Assembly (NCBI GenBank): GCA_021413735.1
Contig: JAIOPV010000254.1
Coordinates: 19,140-83,139, forward strand
Direction: 5' to 3'
Length of the DNA: 64,000 bases
Origin: Planctomycetota bacterium
Lineage (GTDB): Bacteria > Planctomycetota > Planctomycetia > Gemmatales > Gemmataceae
In this document: in pieces, positions 42,920-51,398 of the stretch
How the letters are laid out: each line of letters starts with the position of its first letter
Position numbering within the stretch: position 1 is the stretch's first letter
Notes under the pieces: generated by a model
Database searches by the model: none
Told to the model about the DNA's origin: nothing
The model's input: the letters and a program-made list of their open reading frames with translations, nothing else
Made by a program: the position numbers and the translations under genes

Positions 42920-44194
42920 ATGAATCTTCGCCTCGATCATCTGCTTACTGAACTCCGCGAACGCGGTCACGCCATCCTCGCCGCGATCGACGCCGACCCG
43001 CTACTCGTGCACCGGCAATCGGGATCGCTCGTCCTCACGAACGCAGGCGGCGCTCTGTTCACGCCGCAGGAACCGCACCAACTCTTCGCCAAGGGACTCG
43101 TCTATCGTCGCGAGCCATTTCAGGTCGTGTCGCTGCCGCTCGTGAAGATTTACAACCTCGGCGAGAAGTCCGTGAGCGTCGCCGACATCGCCGGGCTTGC
43201 GTCTGAAGCCGACGCACGCCTGCACTTTCTCCACAAACTCGACGGCACCCTCATCCAGCGGTTCCAGCACGAAGGCCGCGTCTACTTCACCACTCGCGGC
43301 ATGATCGAGGGCGGCCCCTGCTACGGCGTGCAGGACGAAGACGCTCCGGCGCATGTGCAGAATTTCGACTTCCTCGGCACGGCCCGAAAGGTCGCCGAGC
43401 GGTTGTACCCTGCGTTGAGTGAAGCGCGACCAGAACTGGATGGCCTCACTCTGGTGTTCGAGTTCATCCACCCTGAAACGCGGGTCATCACAAATTATGG
43501 CGAACGGCAGGATCTCGTGCTGCTGGCGTGCTTCGATCGGCACGACTTCCGGTATCGCACCTACCGCGAAGTGCGTGAACTCGCGACCACGCACAGCCTC
43601 ACGGCTGTTGACGAGTTCTCGCCGGTCGGCGGTTCGCTCGCGGAACAGATCGACTCGCTTCTCGCAACGATCGCGGGCACGGATCAAGAGGGCACGGTCA
43701 TCACGATCGAGCACGGGCACCGCGTGGTGTATCGCGTGAAGGTGAAGTCCCCGGAGTATTTGCGGGTGCTGAAGCTGGTGGTCACCTGCACTTACGACCG
43801 CACAGCGGAGATTGTTGACGTTCACCCGGAATGGACAAACTGGCAGGATTTCGAGACGCACATGCGCGGGCTTGGCCGCGAGCAAGTTCCGGAGGAAGTG
43901 CTGGACTTCTATCGCGAACATTACGACGCTCACACAGCGTATCTCGCCGATTGCGAACGGCTCCGAGCGTGGGGTGCCGAAACAGCGGCGCGGGTTCTGG
44001 CTGAAGCGCGAGCCGAAGCTGGCAACCCGCCCGACCCGCGACTGTTGCGGAAGTGCTTCGCGGCTCGTGCGGTGAAGTTGCCGCTGCGACCACTGCTGTT
44101 CGCGGCATTCGATGGCGAGTTGACTATCGCGACCGTGCGAAAGATTGCCAGCAGCCCTGCCGAGGCACGCGAAGCCCTCGGAAAGATTGCCTAA
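42920..44194 (+). CDS. T4 Rnl1-like RNA ligase
   Basis: Protein of 424 aa resembling the T4 RNA ligase 1 family. The adenylated lysine is K106 in HKLDGTLIQRF (motif I, KxDG), near T4 Rnl1 K99. A YFTTRGM segment follows, then LVFEFIHPETRVITNYGERQ (motif IIIa/IV region), TVITIEHGHRVVYRVKVKSP with the KVK of motif V, and an alpha-helical C-terminal domain (about 280-424). It would seal 5'-phosphate and 3'-hydroxyl RNA ends with ATP. No 2',3'-phosphate processing partner lies next to it. The ATG at 42920 has no strong ribosome binding site. A 26-bp inverted repeat follows the stop. Confidence 0.87.
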   Translation: MNLRLDHLLTELRERGHAILAAIDADPLLVHRQSGSLVLTNAGGALFTPQEPHQLFAKGLVYRREPFQVVSLPLVKIYNLGEKSVSVADIAGLASEADARLHFLHKLDGTLIQRFQHEGRVYFTTRGMIEGGPCYGVQDEDAPAHVQNFDFLGTARKVAERLYPALSEARPELDGLTLVFEFIHPETRVITNYGERQDLVLLACFDRHDFRYRTYREVRELATTHSLTAVDEFSPVGGSLAEQIDSLLATIAGTDQEGTVITIEHGHRVVYRVKVKSPEYLRVLKLVVTCTYDRTAEIVDVHPEWTNWQDFETHMRGLGREQVPEEVLDFYREHYDAHTAYLADCERLRAWGAETAARVLAEARAEAGNPPDPRLLRKCFAARAVKLPLRPLLFAAFDGELTIATVRKIASSPAEAREALGKIA

Positions 44195-44213
44195 TCACGC
44201 GGCGTTGTTACGG

Positions 44214-44280
44214 TTGAGCGAGCCGCGACCGCAAGGGAGGTGCCACGTTTCCCGCTCCCTTGCGGTCGCGGCTCGCTCAA
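44214..44280. repeat. 26-bp perfect inverted repeat (GCCGCGACCG family)
   Basis: Arms 44214-44239 and 44255-44280 are exact reverse complements with a 15-nt loop, 19 bp after the RNA ligase stop. The core AGCCGCGACCGCAAGGGAG is nearly the same as that of the repeat at 63778-63839, so the two belong to one family. There is no T-tract. Confidence 0.9.
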
Positions 44281-44283
44281 ATC

Positions 44284-44567
44284 TTCAAAACCAGTCCGGC
44301 CTCGATCTCAACGATTTCATTGGGGCCGCTGTCGTCGCTGTGGACAACGGCAAGCTCACGTTGAAACTCGGGCCGAAGTTGCGGCCGTTTCTGCTCAGCC
44401 ACTTCGACCGCGATACGTTCACTTACCAGCCCGAGGGCGAGATGGCGGCAGGGCTCAGCGCTGTGACCTTCCGCATTGGCCCGGATCGCATCGCGGACAC
44501 CATCACCATCGAGAACCTGAACCTACACGGGTCGGGGACGCTCACACGCATCACCGTGAGGAAGTGA
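44284..44567 (+). pseudogene. DUF3471-like C-terminal fragment of a serine hydrolase
   Basis: The frame ending at 44567 reads FIGAAVVAVDNGKLTLKLGP, LRPFLLSHFDRDTFTYQPEG and AVTFRIGPDRIADTITIENL, which resembles the DUF3471 domain usually found at the end of beta-lactamase-family serine hydrolases. No hydrolase domain precedes it: upstream is the palindrome and the RNA ligase. I read it as a left-over 3' fragment. The frame opens at 44145 but that part overlaps the ligase gene. Confidence 0.6.
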
Positions 44568-44760
44568 ATCCGAGTTTCCCCTTGATTCCTTCTCCACCTT
44601 CTTGAGCAAGGCCACCTCGACTCGGCGTGGTTATCTCGTCGTCATAGCTTTCCTGGCTTCACAAAGTATTTGCAGGCGGGTCCGGCAGATTGTTCATCGC
44701 GGCTTCCGAGTTGCATGTCTCAACTGTGGCGCTACTGCCACATGATCTGAAGGAGCTTTC

Positions 44761-45471
44761 ATGCAACGCTATCTCTTGACCGGCTTCGCCATCGCGTTGA
44801 TCGCCGCACCGGTATCCGCACTGCCTCCCACCAACGCCCAGACTTTGGAGCACTCGACGGAAGTGCTCACCGATCTGACCAAGATTCCGTTGAAGGGCAT
44901 CCCGGCCAAACTTCTCGCCGACGCTCAAGGGGTGGCAATCATTCCTCGCGTCATCAAGGCCGGATTCATTTTCGGTGGTCGTGGAGGGCACGGAGTCGTG
45001 CTTGCGAAGGATAAGGATGGGAACTGGGGCAACCCTGTGTTCATCAACCTGGGAGGTGCCAGTGTTGGATTCCAGGCAGGAGTGGAATCGACCGACGTGG
45101 TGTTGGTGTTCCGGGACCGCAAGAGCCTGGATCGGTTACTCGAAGGCAAGGGCAAACTGACGCTGGGGGCGGATGCGGCGGTCGCTGCGGGGCCGGTCGG
45201 ACGGATGGCTGCGGCGGCGACAGATGCAAAGCTGGAAGCCGAGATCGTGTCCTACTCCCGCAGTCGTGGATTGTTCGCGGGCGTCTCTTTGGATGGAGCA
45301 GCGCTCCACGCCGACGCGAACAGCAACGCCATGTTTCGTCAGCCGGGTCGGGAGGTCGAGCAAAAACTGGCAGACGGTTTACGAGCCACCCTTGACCAGT
45401 TGAGCAAAGACAAGCCGATCGTGGTTGAACCACCGATCTTGAACCCACCCGTCGCTCCCATCAAACCATAA
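44761..45471 (+). CDS. SYLF-domain (Ysc84-type) secreted protein
   Basis: Protein of 236 aa. AAGGAG sits 5 nt before the ATG. A signal peptide (about 1-20, TGFAIALIAAPVSA) is followed by a SYLF domain: PAKLLADAQGVAIIPRVIKA, GFIFGGRGGHGVVLAKDKDG, NLGGASVGFQAGVESTDVVL and SRGLFAGVSLDGAAL. SYLF domains bind phosphoinositides in eukaryotes; bacterial members are periplasmic or secreted with unclear roles. The short Pro-rich tail is low complexity. Confidence 0.88.
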   Translation: MQRYLLTGFAIALIAAPVSALPPTNAQTLEHSTEVLTDLTKIPLKGIPAKLLADAQGVAIIPRVIKAGFIFGGRGGHGVVLAKDKDGNWGNPVFINLGGASVGFQAGVESTDVVLVFRDRKSLDRLLEGKGKLTLGADAAVAAGPVGRMAAAATDAKLEAEIVSYSRSRGLFAGVSLDGAALHADANSNAMFRQPGREVEQKLADGLRATLDQLSKDKPIVVEPPILNPPVAPIKP

Positions 45472-45664
45472 TCCGGCTCTCGGCGATTCTTGGCGATGTT
45501 GTTGTTTGGTGGCAGGGAGCCGAGCCTTCTGCGTCTGGCTCGGCTTCGCCTGCTTCGGAAAAATCAATTTCCTTACACAGCCCAAACAGAAAGTTCGGTC
45601 CAGAGATTGCACATTCTCAGAAGCCTCGCCATGGGTCGCGTAAATCCGCGAATTGGAGCCGAAT

Positions 45665-46393
45665 GTGAGCAGCGAGCTTCTCTGGTATGGATCGATCTTC
45701 GGTTGGCTCTTTTTCACAGGCATTGGCATCCCACCCATTCCTGAGGAAGCTGGGATCCTGTACGCCGCCGGATTACACACGATCCATCCGGAAGTTCGGT
45801 GGCCCATCGCATGGTTGGCCACGGGTCTTGGAATCATCAGTGCAGATCTTGTTCTCTACGGAATTGGCTGGAAGTTGGGCCCCAAACTGTTCGAGTACAA
45901 ATGGGTTCAGCGGATTCTGAAAGAAGAACGCCGTCGCAGGCTTGAAGGTCGATTCCACGAGCATGGTCTGAAGATGCTGATTCTTGCGAGGTTTCTCCCA
46001 CCGCTCAGAACAGGCGTCTTCCTCATCGCGGGAGCTGCCCATTACTCGACCATCAAGTTCATAATCGCCGATCTGATTTACGCGGTTGTTGGCGTTGGTT
46101 TGTTCTTCTTGGGTGGCGCTTGGCTGATGGGTTTGATTGAGCAACTTCGGGATTGGGCCGGACACTGGGCAATCTACCTCGTTGCGGCACCCATATTGGC
46201 ATACGGGTTATACCGCTATTACCGCTATCTGAGGACAAGAGAGACCAAGGCGGTTTCAGACATACCCGTTTCGATTATCGAGGGCACGACGGGGATGACC
46301 CCAGGCGGAACGACCACGACAAAACCGGCGGGTGCCCCCGCTGCAATGGCAGAAGCCAAAAAGCTCCTGGCTGATCAGGCTCGCCCTATTTGA
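45665..46393 (+). CDS. DedA/VTT-family membrane protein
   Basis: Protein of 242 aa with about five hydrophobic segments. Family signs are GIGIPPIPEEAGILYAAGL near the start and the ARFLPPLRTGVFLIAGAAHY stretch (F-x-P-x-x-R-x-x-x-x-x-x-A-G). GTG at 45665 has GGAG 6 nt upstream; a TTG at 45653 is the alternative. DedA proteins are undecaprenyl-phosphate or phospholipid flippases or related transporters. The last 50 residues are low complexity (TTGMTPGGTTTTKPAGAPAA) and probably cytoplasmic. It converges with dnaB. Confidence 0.85.
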   Translation: MSSELLWYGSIFGWLFFTGIGIPPIPEEAGILYAAGLHTIHPEVRWPIAWLATGLGIISADLVLYGIGWKLGPKLFEYKWVQRILKEERRRRLEGRFHEHGLKMLILARFLPPLRTGVFLIAGAAHYSTIKFIIADLIYAVVGVGLFFLGGAWLMGLIEQLRDWAGHWAIYLVAAPILAYGLYRYYRYLRTRETKAVSDIPVSIIEGTTGMTPGGTTTTKPAGAPAAMAEAKKLLADQARPI

Positions 46394-46417
46394 GTCGCGT
46401 GATCAGCCTCAACAATC

Positions 46418-47797
46418 TCATAATCCGTCGTTGTGGTTCGCATCCGCGATGTAGTTTTCGTAGCGGTTGTAGCCCTTTCGCCACGTCAGCGTGATCTCAC
46501 CCGTCGGACCATTTCGCTGCTTCGCGATGATGATTTCGAGGATGTTGTCATCCGTTGCGCCATCGAACTTTCCAGGCCGGTGCAGCATCATACACGTGTC
46601 GGCGTCCTGTTCGATCGAGCCGGACTCTCGCAAGTCCGCGAGCCGGGGCTTGTGGTCCTGGCGGTCTTCCGACGCTCGATTCACCTGAGCGAGCGCGATC
46701 ACCGGAATGTTCAGTTCGCGAGCCAAGAACTTCAATCGTCGGCTCACCTGCGCGACCTGCTCTTGTCGCGGATCACGCCGATTCTCAGGCTCAATGAGCT
46801 GCAAATAGTCGATCACGACGAGCTGCAACCCGCCCTCTTTCTCGTGCTTCTTGTCGATTCGCCGACAACTCGCGCCAATCTGGATCATGCTTCGACTCGG
46901 CGTGTCGTCGATGTAGAGCCTCGCCTGCCGAAGCACGTCGCCCGCGTCCATGAGCTTCTGGATGTCGTCCGAGTTCAGATGCCCCTTGCGGACCTTGTGG
47001 CTATCCACTCGCGATTGAGCGCACAGCAATCGCTCGGCCAACTCAATGCGAGCCATTTCGAGGCTGAAGAACGCGACCACCGCCGGCGGTTCACTCGGAT
47101 TGATGTTCGTGATGATGTTCCGAACGATATTCAGAGCGAACGCGGTTTTGCCGACGGATGGCCGTGCAGCCACGATCACGAGTTCCGACTTCTGCAAGCC
47201 CGCCGTGATGTTGTCGAGATCGACATAGCCCGTCGGCAAACCACTGACCGCGAGGTTGTCTTTGCCGATTCGCGAATCGAGCCTGGTGAACGCCTCGTGC
47301 AGCGTCTGGGTGAGCGTGTACGTCTCGCCGACCATGCCCGCTTTCGCGATGTCCATGATCTTGCGTTCGGCTTGCGAAACGAGTTCGTCAGCCGATTGCG
47401 TGCGGTCGTAGGAGTCCCGCAGAATCTCGTTGCCCGCGTGGATCAGGCTGCGAACCATCGCCGTGTCGCGAACGATCTTCGCGTGATACTCGGCGTTCGC
47501 CCCAGTCGGCACCGAATCCCACAACTCGGTGAGATACATCACGCCGCCGACGTCTTCGAGTTGCTTATTCTTCTTCAACCGCTCGTGAATCAGCACGAGG
47601 TCGAACGGCTGGTTCTCGTTCGCGAGGTCCGAGATCGCCTGATAAATCTTCTGGTGGGCGTCGAAGTAGAAATTATCGCCCTTGAGGATCTGCTGGACGG
47701 ACGGCAGCATGTCCGGGTCGCGAAGCACGCCACCGAGAACGCTGCGTTCAGCTTCCTTGTTGTGTGGCGGCAAACGGTCTGTCATCGGATCGGACAT
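46418..47797 (-). CDS. dnaB: Replicative DNA helicase DnaB
   Basis: Protein of 459 aa, normal length. N-terminal DnaB domain (NKEAERSVLGGVLRDPDMLP), linker helix, then RecA-like domain with Walker A in VAARPSVGKTAFALNI, Walker B LQLVVIDYLQLIEP, and RLKFLARELNIPVIALAQVN (sensor/arginine region). Unwinds DNA at the fork. It ends a run of replication and translation genes (rplY, pth, rpsF, ssb, rplI), a common bacterial neighbourhood for dnaB. No inteins or inserts seen. Confidence 0.95.
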   Translation of the reverse strand: MSDPMTDRLPPHNKEAERSVLGGVLRDPDMLPSVQQILKGDNFYFDAHQKIYQAISDLANENQPFDLVLIHERLKKNKQLEDVGGVMYLTELWDSVPTGANAEYHAKIVRDTAMVRSLIHAGNEILRDSYDRTQSADELVSQAERKIMDIAKAGMVGETYTLTQTLHEAFTRLDSRIGKDNLAVSGLPTGYVDLDNITAGLQKSELVIVAARPSVGKTAFALNIVRNIITNINPSEPPAVVAFFSLEMARIELAERLLCAQSRVDSHKVRKGHLNSDDIQKLMDAGDVLRQARLYIDDTPSRSMIQIGASCRRIDKKHEKEGGLQLVVIDYLQLIEPENRRDPRQEQVAQVSRRLKFLARELNIPVIALAQVNRASEDRQDHKPRLADLRESGSIEQDADTCMMLHRPGKFDGATDDNILEIIIAKQRNGPTGEITLTWRKGYNRYENYIADANHNDGL

Positions 47798-47898
47798 GAT
47801 GAGCTTTCCGCTTTCCGCGTGCCGCTATCAGCAGTCAGCCAGCTATCTGATAGCCCGTACACCAACGCTGGCACTCCGATAAATACCCGGACGCCACG

Positions 47899-47931
47899 TA
47901 AAAAGAAAGCCCACCGTTGGAGCCGGTAGGC
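47899..47931 (-). terminator. Probable rho-independent terminator after the VOC gene
   Basis: On the minus strand GCCTACCG pairs with CGGTGGGC (one G-U) around a short loop and is followed by TTTCTTTTTAC. It lies 38 bp past the VOC stop and before dnaB. Confidence 0.6.
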
Positions 47932-47968
47932 CAGGAAAACTGCGTCGAGTTCCAATTGTGCGGGCGAC

Positions 47969-48448
47969 TCACGCCGCGGCCGGCTTCATCTCGCTCATCA
48001 TCTTCTCCATGCGTCGGCCCATCTCTTCATGGGAAACATCTTCGATGTGAGTCGCGATTGTCCATTTGTGGCCGAACGGATCGGAGATTGTGCCGCTGCG
48101 GTCGCCGTAGAACTGATCCTGCACTGGCTTCTCGACGGTGCCGCCCGCAGCGACCGCCTTCGCGAAGCGTGCATCGACGTCCGGGAAGTACACGCACAAC
48201 CCAATCGGTGAGCCGCCCAGCGTCTGCGGGCTCTTGGCTCCCCAGTGCGGGTTCTCTTCGCCGAGCATGATGTTGCTGTCGCCGATTTTCATTTCAGCGT
48301 GGCAGATTGCGCCGTCCGGACCAGCCATGCGAATGACTTCGGTGGCTCCGAACACCGACTTGTAATACTCGATCGCGGCAGCAGCCCCTTTCACGATCAA
48401 GTACGGGGTGACGGTGTGGTAGCCGGCGGGGGTGGTCTTCACGCTCAT
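47969..48448 (-). CDS. VOC-family (PhnB/glyoxalase-like) protein
   Basis: Protein of 160 aa. One vicinal-oxygen-chelate unit in the PhnB/YkcA style: HTVTPYLIVKGAAAAIEYYK, FGATEVIRMAGPDG, HAEMKIGDSNIMLGEE and a terminal SDPFGHKWTIATHIEDVS. The ATG at 48448 has AAGGAG 6 nt upstream; a longer frame reaches 48487 but covers a perfect palindrome. Substrate unknown; such proteins may bind or modify small metabolites such as aromatic or antibiotic compounds. It lies between rplI and dnaB with its own terminators on each side. Confidence 0.88.
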   Translation of the reverse strand: MSVKTTPAGYHTVTPYLIVKGAAAAIEYYKSVFGATEVIRMAGPDGAICHAEMKIGDSNIMLGEENPHWGAKSPQTLGGSPIGLCVYFPDVDARFAKAVAAGGTVEKPVQDQFYGDRSGTISDPFGHKWTIATHIEDVSHEEMGRRMEKMMSEMKPAAA

Positions 48449-48471
48449 GTGAGTCTCCTTGGCGGGCGAAA

Positions 48472-48504
48472 AGATACAGGCGATCACTGTGATCGCCTGT
48501 ATCT
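48472..48504. promoter_or_regulatory. 33-bp perfect palindrome upstream of the VOC gene
   Basis: Sixteen bases each side of a single central T are exact reverse complements (half site AGATACAGGCGATCAC). It lies 24 bp upstream of the VOC start codon. It could be an operator for a dimeric regulator or a hairpin in the leader. Which one cannot be told from sequence. Confidence 0.6.
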
Positions 48505-48570
48505 ATCGGCAATCAGTTTTGATCGAATGTATACCAAGTGAGAAAAAAAGAAAAGCCCACCCGGAAAACG

Positions 48571-48595
48571 AAAAAGCCCCCAGCAAGCCGGGGGC
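48571..48595 (-). terminator. Rho-independent terminator after rplI
   Basis: On the minus strand GCCCCC, a short loop and GGGGGC are followed directly by TTTTT, 22 bp past the rplI stop. A further T-rich tract (48541-48555) follows. Confidence 0.85.
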
Positions 48596-48616
48596 GAAAT
48601 CAATTGCTCGTGAACG

Positions 48617-49198
48617 TCACTTCTTGCCGCCGGGGGCCAGCGCGACGACGAGAACCTGAATCTTCGTTTCGATTCCGTACCCGAGGCTGAGCGGCACTTC
48701 CGTCAGCGTGTTCGCTTCCTTGATCGGGTGTTCCAACTTGACCATTTCCCCTTCAACGAGGAGGTTCTTCCCCTTGAGGGTCTTGCTGATCTCGAATGGC
48801 CCGATGCTCCCGTACAGGTGGCCTTCTTCGGTGGCGTTCGCTTCGATCGTCACAGCTGGCAACCGTGAGAGTTGCTCGGCCAGAACCTTGAGGTCCGCGA
48901 CGCGAGCTTCGCGAGCCTTCTGGACCTTGATCTTGTACTGGTCGAGCGTTCGCAGGTTCTCAGCCGACGGCGCGACAGCCATGCCGTAAGGGATGAGGTA
49001 GTTGCGAGCGTAGCCGGGCTTCACTTCCACCAAATCACCCTGGCGACCGACGTGAATCAGGTCGTTGACGAGCACGACCATCGTTCCGCCGTGCTTGCCC
49101 TTTTGCAGATGGTGCGTGTGTCGCGGCTTCTTGGTTGGGAGTTTCTTTTCCTTCGGCTTCTCGGTCTTTGCCTCAGGCTTTTTCGCTGTTTTGGCCAT
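48617..49198 (-). CDS. rplI: 50S ribosomal protein bL9 with Lys-rich N-terminal extension
   Basis: Protein of 193 aa. The bL9 signature GRQGDLVEVKPGYARNYLIP is clear, followed by the long connecting helix and the C-terminal domain (VTIEANATEEGHLYGSIGPF). Normal bL9 starts at the beta strand corresponding to MVVLVNDLIHVG (residue 40 here). The 39 extra residues before it are Lys/Pro/Thr-rich and His-rich (KKPRHTHHLQKGKHGG). A start at the internal Met 40 is possible, but the upstream frame is well formed from an ATG. It should bind 23S rRNA near the L1 stalk. Confidence 0.92.
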   Translation of the reverse strand: MAKTAKKPEAKTEKPKEKKLPTKKPRHTHHLQKGKHGGTMVVLVNDLIHVGRQGDLVEVKPGYARNYLIPYGMAVAPSAENLRTLDQYKIKVQKAREARVADLKVLAEQLSRLPAVTIEANATEEGHLYGSIGPFEISKTLKGKNLLVEGEMVKLEHPIKEANTLTEVPLSLGYGIETKIQVLVVALAPGGKK

Positions 49199-49297
49199 GA
49201 CTCGTGTCCCGTGATAAATGCAGGAACCGAGTGATCGGAATGCCGACCACCCGGAAGGTTACTGAATCACGCGGAACTCGAACCATCGGTCCCGCAA

Positions 49298-49834
49298 TCA
49301 GAACGGGATGGGGTCATCGCTGCCCCCCGACCCGCCCCCGTGTCCATACTCATCGTCGTCGTTTGCTGGTGGTGGCAACGCTGGGCGACCACCGCCGGCA
49401 GCCGGTTTCCCGCCGCCGTAACTGCGTCCGCCCCCGCCGCCTCCGCCACCGCCACCTTCACCACCGCCGTCAGCCTTCGAGCCGACGAACTCGACGCCAT
49501 CGACGACAAGTTTGTGCTTCGATCGCTTGCCGCCGCCGTTCTTGTCTTCCCACTGATCCAGTTGCAGCCGTCCCTCAAGATAGAGGGAATCGCCCTTCTT
49601 GGCGTAGTTCGAGATCAGCGACACCAAATCGCGTTTGGTGTCTGGGCGTGCGAACGCCTCACAGTCGATGTACAGCGGGTTTGGGTCGTTCTCCCACTGC
49701 CCCGTTGTTGGGTTCTTCTTACTGCGCCCGACCGCGAACCGGAACTTCACCACGTTCCCGCCGCTGGGCAGCGAACGCACTTCTGGGTTGTCCGTGAGCC
49801 GCCCGATCAACATCACCTTGTTCAGCGTCGCCAT
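49298..49834 (-). CDS. ssb: Single-stranded DNA-binding protein
   Basis: Protein of 178 aa. OB fold about 1-110 (MATLNKVMLIGRLTDNPEVR, YLEGRLQLDQWEDK), a Gly-rich linker, and the acidic tip ending DDPIPF that docks partner proteins. It follows rpsF on the same strand as usual. The next gene is rplI; the rpsR normally found here is absent. Confidence 0.95.
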   Translation of the reverse strand: MATLNKVMLIGRLTDNPEVRSLPSGGNVVKFRFAVGRSKKNPTTGQWENDPNPLYIDCEAFARPDTKRDLVSLISNYAKKGDSLYLEGRLQLDQWEDKNGGGKRSKHKLVVDGVEFVGSKADGGGEGGGGGGGGGGRSYGGGKPAAGGGRPALPPPANDDDEYGHGGGSGGSDDPIPF

Positions 49835-49964
49835 TGTGCGACCTCCGTTCAGACCCGCCCCGCTGGGAATAGTTGTTCAGCTAGGGGAAATTGTTCGAGG
49901 CGCGGTCCGTGCTGTGGAGGTTAAACCAATGTGCGTTCCTTGTGCAAGGTCCGTTGTCTTTCTC

Positions 49965-50023
49965 GTCTTTGCCGCTTGCGGCGTAGCGAGTAATAACAGC
50001 GCTACGCCGCAAGCGGCAAAGAC
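49965..50023. repeat. 24-bp perfect inverted repeat between rpsF and ssb
   Basis: Arms 49965-49988 and 50000-50023 are exact reverse complements (core GCCGCTTGCGGCGTAGCG), loop 11 nt, starting 6 bp after the rpsF stop. It may tune the ratio of rpsF to ssb message. Confidence 0.88.
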
Positions 50024-50028
50024 AGAAA

Positions 50029-50574
50029 TCAGTCTGGCTTCTCGGACATTTCGCCACGGCGGCCACGGCCACGACCGCCGCCACCTTCGCGACCACCGCC
50101 GCCTTCACGACCGCCGCCACCGTGTGACGGCATATCGTCCATCCCCATTCCCATCATCATGTCGCCGCCGATCGCGCCCGGATCAGTGGTCACGGTCGCT
50201 TCGTCCTTCATGCCACGGACCGCGAAGCCGTTGCCGGTGTCTTCACGAGCCACGCCGAGAACGATCTCTTCCCACTTCGCATCGACCTTCAGCGTCAGTT
50301 GGCGAAGGATCAGCCCTTCTTGGAGTGCGAAGTCGCGTTCCAGTTCGCGCTGTTTGGTGCTTTCCATCGTGTAGTAGATGATGTGAAAAGCGCCCTTCTT
50401 CTGCTTGCTGATCGGGTACGAGAGCTTGTGGTTGTAATCCCACGGCCGGCTGATGACGACGGTTGCGCCGTGCCGTTCGAGGATGTGGTGAATTTGCGTC
50501 TTCGTCCCGTCGGCGTCGGTTGACACCTTATTCGAGTCGAGGAGGAACATCGTTTCGTAGGTGGCGACTGGCAT
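50029..50574 (-). CDS. rpsF: 30S ribosomal protein bS6 with Gly/Arg-rich tail
   Basis: Protein of 181 aa. The bS6 domain is residues 1-100 (YETMFLLDSNKV, KLSYPISKQKKGAFHIIYYT). The C-terminus continues about 75 residues longer than typical, with a Met-rich stretch (GGDMMMGMGMDDM) and repeated GGGGREGGGG ending in RGRGRR. The tail may contact RNA. It is followed by ssb. Confidence 0.93.
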   Translation of the reverse strand: MPVATYETMFLLDSNKVSTDADGTKTQIHHILERHGATVVISRPWDYNHKLSYPISKQKKGAFHIIYYTMESTKQRELERDFALQEGLILRQLTLKVDAKWEEIVLGVAREDTGNGFAVRGMKDEATVTTDPGAIGGDMMMGMGMDDMPSHGGGGREGGGGREGGGGRGRGRRGEMSEKPD

Positions 50575-50719
50575 TCAGACCTCTTGGGGTAGCCCGAAAT
50601 ATCGGGTGGTTACCGTGGATCAACCGGGCCTTCGCCCAGAGACCCCTCTCCACCGCGGAAAGGGGGGCAACCTCAGTTCAAGTTTTCAGTGGACAGTAAT
50701 CAGTTGTCAGTTGAAAGCG

Positions 50720-51382
50720 TCAGGCCGTTGTGGGCGGGGCATTCCCATCGGTTGGCTTCTGCTCGGGCTTCTTCAACTTTTCCTTTTTTGGCTCACCCGT
50801 AGGTTTCGCCTTTGGTTTATCTTCGCCGCCGTTGAACTTATTCATCGCAGCTTCGGTGCCTTTGCGAATCCACATCAGCACAGCTTGTGCGGCGTTCGCG
50901 ACAGCATCCTCGGCAGCAGTTCGTTCACCGGGCTTGAACTTCGACAACACGAAGTCCACAGCGTCGCCGGGTTCCGGCTGACCAACTCCGATCCGCAGGC
51001 GAACGTAACCGTCGGAACCTAGTTGCTCCTGAATGTTCCGCAATCCGTTCTGCCCGCCGTGACTTCCCTTCGCTCGCATTCGCAACTTACTCAGCGGCAA
51101 GTTGAAGTCGTCGCAAACGATCAGCACTTGCTCGATGGTCAACTTGTAGAAGTCGAGAGCCGCCCGCACTGCACGCCCGCTGAGGTTCATGAACGTCAAC
51201 GGCTTCATCAGCAGAACGGTTTCGTCGCCTTCCTTCATCTCGCAAACGAACGCTTCGAACTTCTCCCGGAACGTCGAGCATCCTGGCCCGGCGGCGAGGT
51301 AGTCGATGACGTCGAACCCGATGTTGTGTCGGGTTCCGGTGTATTTGGGGCCAGGGTTGCCAAGCCCAACGACGAGTTTCAT
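50720..51382 (-). CDS. pth: Peptidyl-tRNA hydrolase
   Basis: Protein of 220 aa. Releases peptides from stalled peptidyl-tRNA. Family motifs: LVVGLGNPGPKYTGTRHNIG (N9 and H19 catalytic), LMKPLTFMNLSGRAV, and VCDDFNLPLSKLRMRAKGSH with the catalytic Asp. The last 30 residues are a Lys/Pro-rich tail. It lies between rplY and rpsF, a common order. Confidence 0.94.
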   Translation of the reverse strand: MKLVVGLGNPGPKYTGTRHNIGFDVIDYLAAGPGCSTFREKFEAFVCEMKEGDETVLLMKPLTFMNLSGRAVRAALDFYKLTIEQVLIVCDDFNLPLSKLRMRAKGSHGGQNGLRNIQEQLGSDGYVRLRIGVGQPEPGDAVDFVLSKFKPGERTAAEDAVANAAQAVLMWIRKGTEAAMNKFNGGEDKPKAKPTGEPKKEKLKKPEQKPTDGNAPPTTA

Positions 51383-51398
51383 AGCAGGGGTCGGGATT

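Noticed and set aside
46433..47929. Open frame of 498 codons on the plus strand across dnaB
   Set aside because: It is antisense to dnaB, rich in Arg, Val and His as expected from the reverse of GC-rich codons, and matches no family.
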